A stretch of 64,000 bases of DNA from Forficula auricularia (lineage: Eukaryota; Arthropoda; Insecta; Dermaptera; Forficulidae): the NCBI GenBank assembly GCA_024734495.1, contig JALMQS010000102.1, positions 9,393,894-9,457,893 of the forward strand. Direction: 5' to 3'. Shown here one piece after another: positions 54,401-64,000 of this stretch. The first letter of the stretch is position 1. Each line of letters begins with the position of its first letter. A program made the translations under genes and the position numbers. The notes beneath the pieces are model-generated. The model made no database searches and had not been told where the DNA came from. It saw only the letters and a list, made by a program, of their open reading frames with translations.

Positions 54401-57400
54401 AATTTATTTTTTATTTTAATTATTTTGAGAAAAAATGATATTTTCTGCATTTTTGAACCGGAAGTTCTAAAACAAGTGAGCCAAAAATCAAATCAGTTCT
54501 CAACATTGGATATATAGTATAAACAGAGAGACACACCAGAACAAACTTTTCACTACTTTCGGTTCTTCAGCTATCATAGGAATCGGAATCCAGCCAGACA
54601 CACACACTTTCGGGAGTACCGAGTAAAATCTAATATTAAATTATAGAAGGGTATTTTTTTGAATTTACTTACTGTATGATAATTGATATCGGAAGCCGAG
54701 GTGATGCGATACATTAGAAATTAATCCTTGCATAAGCGGCCCTTGAATAAACTTCAGCATCTCAATTTGGGTACGATTTTCAGCCAAACCTCGTTGCCAT
54801 GAATGGCAGCTCTCATAGCCCTGAAAATAATAACAATTACATAATTATTTAACGAAGGCTGTTATTAATTTATTGAAATATAAAAATAGCAAACTAAATG
54901 TATAGTTATTTGTTTAAATATTCATGTAAAGTTAAAAAAGTCGATGCCTTAATTTTTTTTTCCTGAAAAAATATTAAAATAAAAATTTAGAGAAATAGTT
55001 ACTTATTATATGAGTGGTGTAAATTATATTCTGATATACCTACTTATAAGAAAATTAACAAAGAAAAAAAGATCTTTAGAAGACTGTATGTATTTTTGGC
55101 AAAAAATGTTTATTTATTACCTAATACTTTGGGACCGAAAAAGAGAAATTCCGCTTCCGGGGGAGCAACTCACGGACCCCTAAAATGCTTGGCCTCCGTT
55201 TTAATAAATTTTATCCTGACTTTCTTAATTTTAAAGTGTTTGTATATTTTAGAAAAAAAATTAAGGGCCAAGATGTACACATTATAAGATCGCTGAAAGA
55301 AGAAATTATTTTTCCAATATAGGTACTATATATATTTTTTGCATAAAACTATTTTGAATAATACTTTTTTTCACTATAGCGTTTTAAAATTAAAAATTGA
55401 CTCTAAAATTCATTAAAATAAATTTAATTCGAATATATTGCCTATCAAAATGAAAAAAAAATTCTCCTTTTATTGTGACATATTTGAATCGAATTCAATT
55501 GAGGAATTTCAATATTATATTATTATTATACATATTAATAGTAATCAAACAAATCTATATTAATAAATTTCAACATACATTCAAGAGTGAGTCGTTCTTT
55601 CGCGGAGTTGGAAAATAGACCGGTTGTGTGTTTCCAAAAAGACCTCGGGCAAAGTTTTCCGCACTGGCTCGTGTCCGTGGTTGATCCAAAAATCGAAACT
55701 AGAAGAAAAAAAAAGCCATTGATATTTTTTTACAACAACTGTATATATAAATGTAAAAATATATATTTAGTTTTAAAAGTAGAGCAGTGATTCTCAACTC
55801 TGGGGGAGGGGGGATATCTAAAAAGGGGATGTGGAAGTAATGAAGTAGACAAAACTAGTGAGTGAGTAGTACGAAGATGATAAAAAATATACATCAACAA
55901 ACATTTAACAAAAGAATCTTCTGATAATGAAATCTTGTCCCATCTTATTGAAAAAATTTTATTCATTGTTTTATAGTATTTAAATACAAAAAAAAAAAAA
56001 AAAAAAAAACTATCATCAGTTATTTCCGATCTTATATATTGAGAGTTCTTAGAAATGGATTAGTCCAAAGATTCCCTAATCATCTTTATTTATTATTATT
56101 CCTTTTTGGTATTATTTCTATTTTAATAGTGCCTCAGGGAGAACAATGTTTATTGGACTAAAACTCGTCTGGCCTTGTCTTTGACATGCTTGAACTTGAA
56201 GATATACCTATCAGGCAGGGACTTCAAATCTATGGGCACCCTTTTCGGAAAAATCATTCATTTTAATTACCCCTTGAAACTATGCAACAATTTTATTTCA
56301 TTTCGAGAACCAATATATGGTACATATAGTACATTTTAAAACAAAAAATGATTTCTATAGAAATATTTGAAAAAACGGATAATAATTTGAAAATTTAAAG
56401 ATCCTCTCGAAATTTTGAAGTCACCCTTAATATATTCATGAAAATATTCTAAATGTTTGAAATTTTAGGGATGCACCGTATCCATAGCATTCATGGACCG
56501 CACGCCACCTCTATATATAAAAAATATATATTTATAGTATGCCTATTAATATAGGTACATATTATGTACTTCTCGTGAGGGGGAAAAAACAAACAACCAA
56601 TATGCCATAATTTTTTAAACAAACCTATTTTTTTTTAATATATAATTCGCGTCCATCATTTTTCAAACCTTAAAGTAGAATTCTTAAGCGCTTGGACCTC
56701 AGAGAAATAGAAAACAACAATTAATTCGAAAGCAAAGTATAGTCTTTTTTAAGCTCTTAAATTTACTGTTTTCACGTTAAGTTTAATAAATATATATCTT
56801 GTGCTATCATTACATATAGATAGCTCTAAATAAGGCTAATATCAGAGGATTTAGTGATCCGTAGTTTTCTTTAAGATAGACTTAATTTTAAGATTTGAGT
56901 TTAAAATTTTGAAAAATTTCATTTTTATAAAATGCTTAAAAGCTGTTGATTTTTATTAGAACTTTTCGAAATAAATCACATTATACACTGTTATTATATT
57001 TATTACAAAACACTAACAAATACACTATATCTCGATCTCATCATCTCTTTTCAAGTGTTTCAGATACCCCTCTAAAACCGTCAGCCTATATATTTTTCTC
57101 GTCTAAAGCTGCTTTTTATATTTTACAAAACGAAAGACTATATAGGCCCAAATAAAACGTTCTTCCCCCCCCCCCCCCCACACACACCATATTTTGGCAA
57201 GAGAACAAACTTTCTATGATCGTTTATTAATTATTTATTGGAATCCAGACAGACAGAGTCATATAGACAACAGAAAAAATTATTTTTGAAAATGATTTTT
57301 CTCCATGACTCTACAAGTATTTTCACAAATGAGCAACAAAAAAAAAAAGTTAAAAATTACGTTAACGCATTATTTTAGTATTTCCTAGTAAATACTATAC

Positions 57401-57935
57401 TAGTATGTCACCATAATTTTTATATTAATATCTATTTTTTCAAGAAGAGAGCCGTTCTAATGACTTGTTGATTTCCTAGCCTATAGCTATCTCTCTCTCG
57501 GATGATAAAGCACATCCCGGTAATGATCTTGAAAGTAGAAAGTGGGCCAACCTGGAAACGTTCCCGCGAGTAGATCGTTTCCAACAGTCGTGGAAATCGA
57601 GATTTCATCCGTCCTGCCATCAGGAAGACATCGTCTTGCCCTTGATAGGACAGCAGCGATTCTTGCGATTCGAGCATGCCCAGTTTCCAATTTACAAAAT
57701 TGACAAGATCTTCATCACAAAGCGTACCGTCTAAAAAAAAAGAAATTTTGAGTTTTAATTCAATTTATCTTCATTTTTGAATAAAATAAAATTGTTATAT
57801 ACATACATCGTTCATGATGATTTCGGAGAATATGATCCCGTAGAGGGACCAGCATTTTCATATCCTGGAAAGTAGGCTTGGACGGGTAACTCGTACCATG
57901 ACGGGATAAAACCCAAATTTGTTTTGGCTCACATC
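45417..57935 (-). CDS. Multiple inositol polyphosphate phosphatase (MINPP1-like), eight exons, N-terminus missing
   Basis: A histidine acid phosphatase of the MINPP branch, known for removing phosphate from inositol polyphosphates in the secretory pathway. Exons in coding order: 57935-57807, 57730-57552, 55698-55579, 54820-54673, 52470-52370, 47983-47874, 46953 (or 46961)-46755 and 45660-45417, about 412 residues. Motifs: QIWVLSRHGTSYPSKP (catalytic RHG); LCDEDLVNFVNWKL; FRFLDQPRTRASAENFARGL (the RT..SA motif); FIQGPLMQGLISNVSHHLGF; SPWCAAF; YYKAGYGQSMNVQLGCP; and YKCSEGEGNRVMFYLQEK with CNNGLCSW. The second catalytic region reads GVFHFTTD, lacking the His usual there. The C-terminus is hydrophobic (LLIFLAFTMNLLIL), suggesting a GPI signal or membrane anchor. 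The donor at 57551 (GTTGGC) is weak and the join 47874/46953 is out of frame unless a non-canonical site is used. The first exon (signal peptide) was not found up to 64000. Confidence 0.92.
45804..46332 (-). mobile_element. Internally deleted Tc1/mariner element (maT-like) in MINPP intron
   Basis: TIRs CAGCGGTCGGCGCTCGAAGT and (right, inverted) CAGTGGTCGGCGCTCGAAGT are flanked by TA (45802-45803, 46333-46334). On the minus strand a broken frame reads WPPYSPDLNPMDFSIW, the third catalytic block of Tc1/mariner transposases, followed by a C-terminal remainder. The N-terminal half is deleted. Confidence 0.88.
47153..47345 (-). mobile_element. Penelope-like element end fragment in MINPP intron
   Basis: GGGTTCAATAAAACACCTTT and GCGGTACACATATGTGATCG match 34052-34070 and 34214-34240 of the full Penelope-like element, with an internal deletion between them. 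It ends at AAAGTTTCAGAATGAAAG, immediately followed by its inverse (CTTTCATTCTGAAACTT). Confidence 0.8.
47423..47566. repeat. Direct tandem duplication, 72-bp unit
   Basis: TTATTATGCTTAGAAAAAGA starts at 47423 and 47495, with near-identical following sequence (GATAGTTATTTCAAAAAGTT). It lies in the MINPP-like intron. Confidence 0.8.
48486..49555 (-). mobile_element. 5'-truncated LINE (jockey/CR1-like) in MINPP intron
   Basis: The minus strand carries an RT C-terminal region (49547-49020) and about 500 bases of 3' sequence ending near 48486 in an AATAAA-rich tail. No endonuclease or RT palm remains. Confidence 0.75.
49020..49547 (-). pseudogene. LINE RT thumb and C-terminal region
   Basis: The frame reads WSTVNGLMLNPTKTQAIVLS (typical just after the RT catalytic block), VRDLGIVINSRLTWSDHVS and a PLRKMAHVTPVWLRRRLV ... 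LPHFLNGEVVYYG segment, as in jockey/CR1-type LINEs. It ends with a stop at 49020. The catalytic Asp pair lies beyond the truncation. Dead fragment. Confidence 0.82.
49556..50934. other. MINPP-like intron, AT-rich
   Basis: Nothing recognised. Confidence 0.5.
50935..51207 (-). mobile_element. tRNA-derived SINE, minus strand
   Basis: The minus strand opens GGTGACTGTGGGTCAGTGGG (A-box-like, TGGGTCAGTGGGTAGAG) with a decayed B box, then a body ending in AAGAAGAAGAATT. TCAGCAAT occurs at both edges (near 50937 and 51201), a likely target duplication. Confidence 0.65.
51365..51842. repeat. Large composite foldback (arms of about 200 bp)
   Basis: ACAGTCGATTTTCAGTCGAC at the left is mirrored at the right end (TTGACTGAAAATCGACTGTG), and the arms pair over most of the element. 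A third copy of the same terminal sequence, GCTAGGAACACACAGTCGAT, stands in the centre (51578), so the palindrome looks like one element plus an inverted partial duplicate of itself. Confidence 0.8.
51930..52025 (-). mobile_element. tRNA-derived SINE head, minus strand
   Basis: On the minus strand GTTGTCTGAGGGATAAGAG (A-box-like) and GGTTCAAACTCGG (B-box-like) lie about 40 bases apart, followed by sequence resembling the tail of the SINE at 39645. Confidence 0.6.
52471..53690. other. MINPP-like intron, AT-rich
   Basis: Nothing recognised; only simple AT-rich sequence and short broken frames. Confidence 0.5.
53807..54013 (-). pseudogene. hAT transposase C-terminal relic
   Basis: The frame reads GEQAFSTIKFRKNFVLETRL, then RDKHLSH and ESVKSRFQPDYEELLEMQSQ. 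This is the C-terminal dimerisation segment and tail of hAT-type transposases of the kind annotated as GTF2I-repeat or ZBED-like proteins. Its first codons are read through a TIR-like sequence (53974-54030), so internal material has been deleted between terminal repeat and C-terminus. It lies in a MINPP-like intron. Confidence 0.7.
53974..54050. repeat. hAT-like terminal sequence, left
   Basis: CAGTGGCATGCGGTCCATAG and the following 55 bases are repeated inverted at 56440-56512. Confidence 0.65.
55715..57551. other. MINPP-like intron
   Basis: AT-rich, with an A-run at 55988-56010, the hAT-like terminal sequence at 56440-56512 and a C-run followed by (CA)n at 57164-57187. No other genes are recognised. 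Confidence 0.5.
56440..56512. repeat. hAT-like terminal sequence, right (inverted)
   Basis: Inverse of 53974-54050 with a few differences. The pair brackets two MINPP-like exons (54673-54820 and 55579-55698), so they are either two solo relics or the ends of a rearranged element. Confidence 0.65.
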
Positions 57936-57999
57936 CTTAAACAAAAACATTTAATTATTTACCAAATACTCTTTTTCCGAATCAAATGTATCTAAATAT

Positions 58000-58170
58000 A
58001 TACACTTTTCAAGGTGGAAGCTAAACCTAAGCTTGAATTTAGAAGATAGGTCTACGTAAAATGGACTGCCCTTTGGGTTGGGAAGTGTAACTTTAACTTT
58101 ACTGTATCAAATGTCTTCTTTGTTGTATCTGCTCTACGAGGCATCTATCCCAGAGCGTTTAATAAATGAA
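58000..58170. repeat. LINE 3'-end-like fragments
   Basis: ATCTGCTCTACGAGGCATCT (58128) resembles TTTCTGCTCTATGAGGCGAC at 58838, each followed by AATAAAT-type tails. They are probably two relics of one LINE family. Confidence 0.4.
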
Positions 58171-58172
58171 TA

Positions 58173-58425
58173 ATATTGAAGGAGACAATAAAAGAGTGTG
58201 TTCTGCTGGAATTAGACTATAGTTTCGAGGGCTTTCCCCTCTTCAGACTTCCCATCCATACATTAATTCATGTGAATCAATTGTAAGACTGATAAAGAGG
58301 ACAAAGCCCTCGAAACTATAGTCTCGTTGTAAATAAAATTTTTAATTCCAGCAGAAGACACACTCTTTTATTGTCTCCTTCAATATATAAAAATTCTGCA
58401 ACCACAAAAATTTTCAATTTAAATA
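58173..58425 (+). repeat. Hairpin family B, copy 4 (most complete)
   Basis: TTGAAGGAGACAATAAAAGA at the left is the exact inverse of the right arm end. TATAGTTTCGAGGGCTTT and its inverse form a second, inner stem. A spacer with AATTAATTCATGTGAATCAA lies in the centre. The constant tail AAAAATTCTGCAACC and TTTTCAATTT follows. Confidence 0.82.
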
Positions 58426-60139
58426 AATAATATTAAATGTTAATAATAAATAAAAATTTTGATGATAATGTAGGGAATTTTGTATTGCCAGCCTATTAAT
58501 GTGAAATAGAATGTTAGAAAATAATAAATAGACAATAAATTAAAATAAAATAAAATAGCATTATTATTATTAAAATAATAATTATGTATATCATTTTATA
58601 TCGTGTATGAATGTGTGATTACTTTAACTTGCTTGCATGGTGGATGGCTTCTATTGCACTAATAATATTACTCTTTTTATATTGGTATGTCTACGTAAAA
58701 TTACGATTTTTATTTCATTGCTTAGATACGTATTCTGTATTGTTATTGTTGTTACTATTAATATTGTTTTGAGTATAATAACCCATCTTGTTTAAAAAAT
58801 ACCAGTTGTACTTCAAATGTTTCAGTCTTTTGTATTTTCTGCTCTATGAGGCGACTCTCCTCAGAGCATCATTAAATAAATAAATAAATAAAATAAAAAA
58901 AGTGAGGTGGGTAATATTTAATTTATTAGTGTATTTTATTCTAGTATATAGTAGATGTACTTAACTAGGGAACGAGGGAATTTAAGGATTTTAGGGGATA
59001 AACTGGGAAGACTATTCAGCAAAACGCGATGTCTTGTAGATTTTGTACAATCTTTAAAATTGTAGTTTAAGCTCCTTTTTAGTTAGAGTATATTACCTGA
59101 GGGATAATCATCTTCTGGGCAAAGATGAAAAAGAGGGAAATAAATGAAGCAAAGAAGTTGATAACCATTAATCTAGTATTTTTTTCAAAATTTCTCCAAA
59201 ATGGATTTAACAATTCTTTATAAATAATTTGTATTCACTTAAAATGTTCTTATATAAAGATTCTAATTTTCTTTGACTCTTTGTTTTATCACCTGGGAGC
59301 TATGATCAACGTTTCAGACCTTTATAAAAATGAATAAAAACATGAAATTTCGCTCTTTAGACGCGCGTTCGTTAAGCCTACTTAAAATAATAACCCATCA
59401 AATAAGTTTTGTAAGTTGGCCTAATCAAGCAAAAAATTTTCTCTTCTCTAGCGATGAAAAATAATAAATTATAGTTGTTGTTTTTTAGTTACCGGAACTA
59501 TATATTTACGAAAAACTTCAACAAAACTTCCACATAATTACCTTCTTGTTAAAAATTATTATCATCATTCATACTTTTATACATAGACCAAGATTTAAAT
59601 TTCTTATCTCGTGAAAAATAAAAGGTAATAAAATTAATTTAAACAAGACAGTGCGTAATATACTCATAGTAGATACATCGCGATGATTCATACATTCATA
59701 AGGCCTCCGGGAGGTCGATGGTAAAATGACATCATTAGAAACCTACGCACAGACTCACGATTCAATTTCTCTTCACCTACTGGCTTAAAAATGAAGCTCA
59801 TGAGAACCTCTCCACCTACAATCCATTGGGTCCTTTCTTCTTCAACGCGATAAGTAGACCATAGGCCCTAGGTCGTAAGGCCAATAAGTTACTCGAGCAA
59901 AAAGTACACATATAAACATCGCCAACTGCTTTATTATATTGAAATCGCCATATCGCTGATAAGGATTGGTGGAATAATGAGAACGCTATATATCTATAGC
60001 GAAGTGTTTAGTACAGAATAAAAAATACGAGGAAGCTTTAATTAAAGACGAAACGTTGCAACTGATAATGTTCGGAGTCAACTCTTATTTATATGATCCT
60101 TTACCCTCTCACCATTTAATTTTCTTCTTTATATGAACA
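58426..60139. other. Sequence upstream of the MINPP-like gene
   Basis: AT-rich; the LINE-like tail at 58838-58895 is noted above. A less AT-rich part at about 59690-59880 has no recognisable frame. The missing MINPP-like first exon could be here or beyond 64000; I did not find it. Confidence 0.4.
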
Positions 60140-60184
60140 CTAGCTGCAAGGCCCGCCTTCGGCGGCCCTCTTGCTAGCCAGGGG

Positions 60185-60590
60185 GCACGCCCCCTGGACC
60201 CCCAGCCCCTCGGCCCCCCGCACCATGCCCAACCCCCGCTCCCAGACCACCACCCCAACACACCATTCCGCACCCTAACCCACTAACACCCCACCCCCAA
60301 AACCCATCCAGCACCCCCGCCACTGCAGCATGCACCCGCCCCAAACCCCCGCCCCCACACCACCACCCGCACCTCACCCACCTCGGACCCCGCACCCCAT
60401 CCAGCCCGGACCCTACACCGTGCCCTCCAACCCTGCGCACCACACCCCCGCCTAGCCTCCTAGACCCCACCCCCGCTATGCCCCCTGGACTCCACTCCAC
60501 ACCACCCCCTGCACCCCCACCATACTCCGACTCACTCCACACCCCACACCCCATTCCGCACCCCCACCCACTCTCCGCACCCAGTTTTTG
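60185..60590. repeat. C-rich low-complexity tract (G-rich on minus strand)
   Basis: About 400 bases dominated by CCCC/CACC words in an otherwise AT-rich region. The long open frame on the minus strand (60174-60656) is Gly/Trp-rich by composition and not a gene. Confidence 0.8.
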
Positions 60591-61385
60591 CATTTCTAGG
60601 CTTCTAGTGACCCACAGATCATGTATATGTCGTGGCCACATCGTAGAATTGACCATTTCATGAAATGCTCGAGAATTTCATGAAATTTTCACATTTCATG
60701 ATGTGGCCAACTTAATTTGACCAGATCATTAAATCGTGAACGTTTCTTGATTTTGTCATCCACGATTGGCCATATCGTAAAATAGGGTGTCCATATAATA
60801 TTTAATAAAAATCCAGAATATGTTACAAACTTGTTTATTGTTCTTTAAGTCAGACAAACATTTAACTAGGGACTTTAGGAAATATTAAAAGAATCTTAAA
60901 ATACAACATACCAAATCTAAAATGCCACAATGTAGAAAAAATATTATTTTAATTTAAGTTACCTATTCATTTATATAGGTTCCTAATATTATCCTTACAA
61001 AATTAAACATCAAACACGTCAAGTTACATAATTATTTTTAGAAAACAAACAAATATTTAGGGTAAAAGCAACGCTGTGGGTCTCCTTTTTTAAGCGCCAA
61101 TTTCGTTCGTTGTCAAAAGGGTTCCCCCACTCTGCTCACCTCTCCTCCCCTATCTTAGTTATTGGACCGCTCCCAGGGTGCAGCAATCAACGAATATTGA
61201 CCCGGGGATTTAAAAATATAATTTGATTCCGTCTAATCGGTTTTTAATTAAAAGTGCAGTAGATCAATATTAATGTAATTATTAATATTATAATAATATA
61301 ATAAATATTATTAATATTATTTACAATATTTTTATTAAATCAAACCACGTAATAGAACCGAATATGTGCAAACGACTCCGGTTCG

Positions 61386-61500
61386 GTTAATATATATTCA
61401 GTTCGGCTCGATGTTGCTGACGCCAACCGAACCGTCTAAATGCCAGCCCGAAAAGGAGCTATACGAACCCAACCGAGCCGAACTGAATATATATTAACCG
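61386..61500. repeat. Internal palindrome of the nested TIR element
   Basis: GGTTAATATATATTCAGTTC (61384) and its inverse (to 61500) flank about 60 bases. Confidence 0.75.
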
Positions 61501-61516
61501 AACCTCCGAGAGTTAA

Positions 61517-61665
61517 GTCCGGACGGGGTGTGTTTTGGACTCCCATTTTTTTTCTAATCAAACACACATTGAAAACCGAACCAGCCAATCGTCGGGCGGG
61601 GTGTGTTTGGGGCTCCCATTTTTTCCTAATCAAACACACATTGAAAACCGAACAGCCAATCGTCG
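61517..61665. repeat. Tandem duplication, about 75-bp unit
   Basis: GGGGTGTGTTTGGGGCTCCC and TAATCAAACACACATTGAAA occur twice in direct order (units near 61520 and 61597). Confidence 0.8.
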
Positions 61666-62860
61666 GATATAAATAATAGTGAAAAAAGCACCTTGGACTC
61701 TTGTATTTCAGTGAAGAAAAAAATGAGGGCATCTGATTTTCGGTTCAGCCAAAAGTATTGCTGTATAAAAACAGTGTCAATTGAAAAAGTATGTTTAATG
61801 AGACTCCTTTTATATGAACTATATATTTTCAAATGACCGATTTGAATTCCCGCTCTCTTTTATTATAATATATATATAAATAATGATTTATCGCCAAGTT
61901 GACATTCATTAGTTCAGCGCGACAAGGGGTAATGGTGCGCCACTGATGGGGGAACACTGATGACACATTGATTTCCTCATTTACTAACAAATTATTCACT
62001 CTTTCACTAAGAGAGTAACAGCATTATTTTCATGTTGACACATAAACAAAATGCTTCCAGCGCCTCTACCGGTAATAAATGTAACCATTTTACGATATGA
62101 TCAAATAAACTTGACCATTTCATGAAGTAGCCGCGCGTTTTGTTGACCATATCGACAAACGATTTCTTATCATTGATCTGGCCAAGGCACATCATGATGT
62201 GGCCAATAGACATTGAAACATTTCATGAAATGTGACCATTTCATGAAATGGTCAATTCTACGATGTGGCCACGACATATACAAAATTTGGTTGAGTTTGG
62301 CCCAAGAGAAAGAATTTTCATTTTTTGAGCCTCCCCATTTTGGGTGGTTAGTTTTTGCATTTCTAGCTCTCTAGAGGCCCAGAGATTATGTATACAAAAT
62401 TTGGTTGAGTTTGCTCCAAGGGCAAGAATTTACATTTTTTCACCCTCCCCCTTTTTGGGTGGTTTTTTGGGGAAATTTTTTTAAACAAAAGTTGTCAGAA
62501 ATCACATCCCCTACAAATTTGTTTATCATAAAATTTGCGTAGGGTTAATAGTTTAGGAGTTATTTGATAATATTCATTCGTGCGCCCCCCCAAACCCCCT
62601 TCTGGGGTCAAAATATCAAAACGTAAGTTAGAAGACATCTGATAGAAATATGAAATTTCATAATAATCCCTTCAGCCGTTTTGACGTGAATCGTGAGCAA
62701 CTTTTCGCGGAAACCACTGAAACAGACATACATACATACATACGTACAGGAATTTTGTTGAAGGTGTTTTCGTTCATAACTTTGCTTGAAACGTGTGCAA
62801 CCAAAATTTGGCGTGATTTGGAGCAATGTACAGACAAAACCTTAATTTTATATATATAGA

Positions 62861-63945
62861 TAGTCACAGGTGCTAAATTAAATTTCCGAAAAATGGCGGA
62901 TCATTGTCCCATCACTGACTAAGAGAATTTCAGGTTTCTAGCGGCATTAGAACCCACTGACGCAAAAGTGACAAAACTAGAATAAACTTCTACTTATCTA
63001 CCTAAACGGTTTACGTTTTAGTTGATAAAAATAGAAACATTATGTAAACATTATATTCAATAAAAGAAAATTTGAAATTTTTAGTGTTGCACCAGGGGCG
63101 GCTTTTGGGGAGGCAAGCAAATGTCTCCTCTCCTGGTTCTGGAGATATGTTAGTTCTAGAACAAATAGCTTGAATATAAAGAAATAAAATAAAATAAAGA
63201 GAGGATGTCAACGACAAAACCCGAGGATATATAGATAATTTTTATTATGTCAGAAGAATTCTATCTACCCCTTTGGGAATGCCAAAAATAAAATTTATGC
63301 TTTTAGGTTGCCCTCGGAGGTTTAATAGCATTCCAATCCAATCCAATCCAAAAATTTTAGAGAAAGAAAGGAATTTAAAAAAAAAGATTAATTTTAGAAA
63401 TGATCGAAAAATTTTAATCAACAAAAGTTCAAATTAACAAAAGATCAGGTAAGAAATGTTTTTTTTAAATTTACCTATCAAAAATTATTAAAATAAAGTA
63501 TTTTTCGTAAATATTTTTATTTTCATTTTTATTCAGGGTGATTTCATCTCCAAGACAAAATGTATCATTAACAATTTTCAAAATATTTGTTTTATATTTC
63601 TGTTTTAAAGCAATTCTTTTTTCAATTTTTTTAAAATTTCCCTTGATAAATGGAGAATTTCTCCAGAAACGTTTTGATTTGAAATAAATGTATTCAGATT
63701 TTTTTTATAAAATTATTGTATTTATTTAATACCAACATGGATTCCGGTTAAATGTAGATAAATTCGAATATTTTTCGTAAAAAGACTGATGATGAATGCC
63801 AAATCTTCGAAACTATATCTTAAAACTTATAACGTTATAACAATAGTAAATTATATATATATATGTTTTTTATTAGTTGAATAAAAGATTTCACTGTCGA
63901 TGGTAACAGAATTGTTTTTATTTTAGGTTAAAAATAAAATAAAAT
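62861..63945. other. AT-rich sequence without recognised genes
   Basis: A short TCCAA/AATCC tandem run is near 63334-63350. Nothing else is recognised. Confidence 0.5.
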
Positions 63946-63947
63946 GA

Positions 63948-64000
63948 GAGAGTCTTCTGTTTTTTAAAAAATAATTTTTAATTATTTCTAGAGACTATAG
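63948..64000 (+). repeat. Possible hairpin family B copy, cut by the window end
   Basis: GAGTCTTCTG followed by AAAAATAATTTTTAATTATT resembles the left arm of the copy at 40578. Only the first arm is inside the window. Confidence 0.35.

Larger units (their letters stand above)
60628..62276. mobile_element. 1.65-kb TIR element of unassigned superfamily, nested in the Helitron
   Basis: Perfect terminal inverted repeats of about 40 bp (starting TGTCGTGGCCACATCGTAGA) are flanked by TATA at 60624-60627 and 62277-62280. The uninterrupted sister sequence in the same Helitron (62388-62404) confirms the empty site ATGTATACAAAATTT. Palindromic CATTTCATGAAATG motifs recur inside both ends. No transposase is seen. 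Confidence 0.85.
60140..62860 (-). mobile_element. Non-autonomous Helitron with nested insertion
   Basis: On the minus strand it starts TCTATATATATAAAATTAAG after an A and ends GCAGCTAG before a T, the Helitron termini and A|T target. Two GC-rich palindromes (CCAGGGGGC AC GCCCCCTGG and GGGCCGCC ... GGCGGGCC) precede the 3' end, as Helitron 3' hairpins do. A segment at 62281-62470 plus 60585-60627 shares the roughly 100-bp module of family A. No Rep/helicase gene is present. Confidence 0.8.

Noticed and set aside
57487..57690. Alternative minus-strand frame starting METGHARIA
   Set aside because: The overlapping frame gives the MINPP-like exon with correct splice phases; this one is a shadow.
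60174..60656. 160-codon open frame on the minus strand
   Set aside because: Its Gly/Trp-rich sequence is the translation of a C-rich low-complexity tract inside a Helitron; no domain or start context.

Overview
The window looks like AT-rich nuclear DNA of an arthropod, most probably an insect. The evidence is spliceosomal GT-AG introns (about 75 bp to 5 kb), three animal genes, and many insect-type transposons: mariner-like DD41D elements, an RTE-like LINE with a (GAT)n tail, an I/R1-type LINE with RNase H, a Penelope-like element, a MULE, hAT and PIF/Harbinger MITEs, tRNA-derived SINEs and a Helitron. I cannot name the species. There is no sign of bacterial DNA, CRISPR or a gene cluster; the three host genes look unrelated.

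Host genes. (1) 5377-13753, + strand: the last five exons of a fatty acid transport protein / very-long-chain acyl-CoA synthetase (SLC27A type); upstream exons lie left of the window. (2) 27390-40534, + strand: a NUFIP1 homologue (box C/D snoRNP assembly and RNA-binding factor), with a proline-rich exon, a zinc-finger exon, the RKNFPT-type motif and the C-terminal IRHERN motif. Two orphan exon-like segments at 29396-29694 may belong to it. (3) 57935 down to 45417, - strand: eight exons of a multiple inositol polyphosphate phosphatase (MINPP1-like histidine phosphatase), lacking only the N-terminal exon or exons.

Layout. 1-5.2 kb: a repeat (family A) split by a decayed LINE. 5.4-13.9 kb: FATP exons, with introns carrying MITEs, a rearranged mariner, a hAT relic and a hairpin element. 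14-26.7 kb: intergenic repeats (SINE with perfect target duplication, Helitron ends, I/R1 LINE with a nested hAT element, MULE, three hairpins, a second rearranged mariner, an LTR-retrotransposon remnant). 27.4-40.5 kb: NUFIP1-like gene, with a Penelope-like element and several MITEs in its introns. 40.6-45.3 kb: intergenic, with a 189-bp tandem repeat. 45.4-57.9 kb: MINPP-like gene, introns full of LINE, SINE, Tc1/mariner and foldback material. 58-64 kb: mostly repeats, including a Helitron that holds a 1.65-kb TIR element.

Most notable: two independent mariner relics that share the same head-less, tail-duplicated inverted architecture; a modular hairpin-plus-constant-tail repeat family found only in + orientation; a MITE family whose two copies both carry exact 8-bp target duplications; possible capture of a LINE-like peptide as exons in the NUFIP1-like gene; and a MINPP splice junction where only a non-canonical join keeps frame. 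I saw no clear new multi-gene system.
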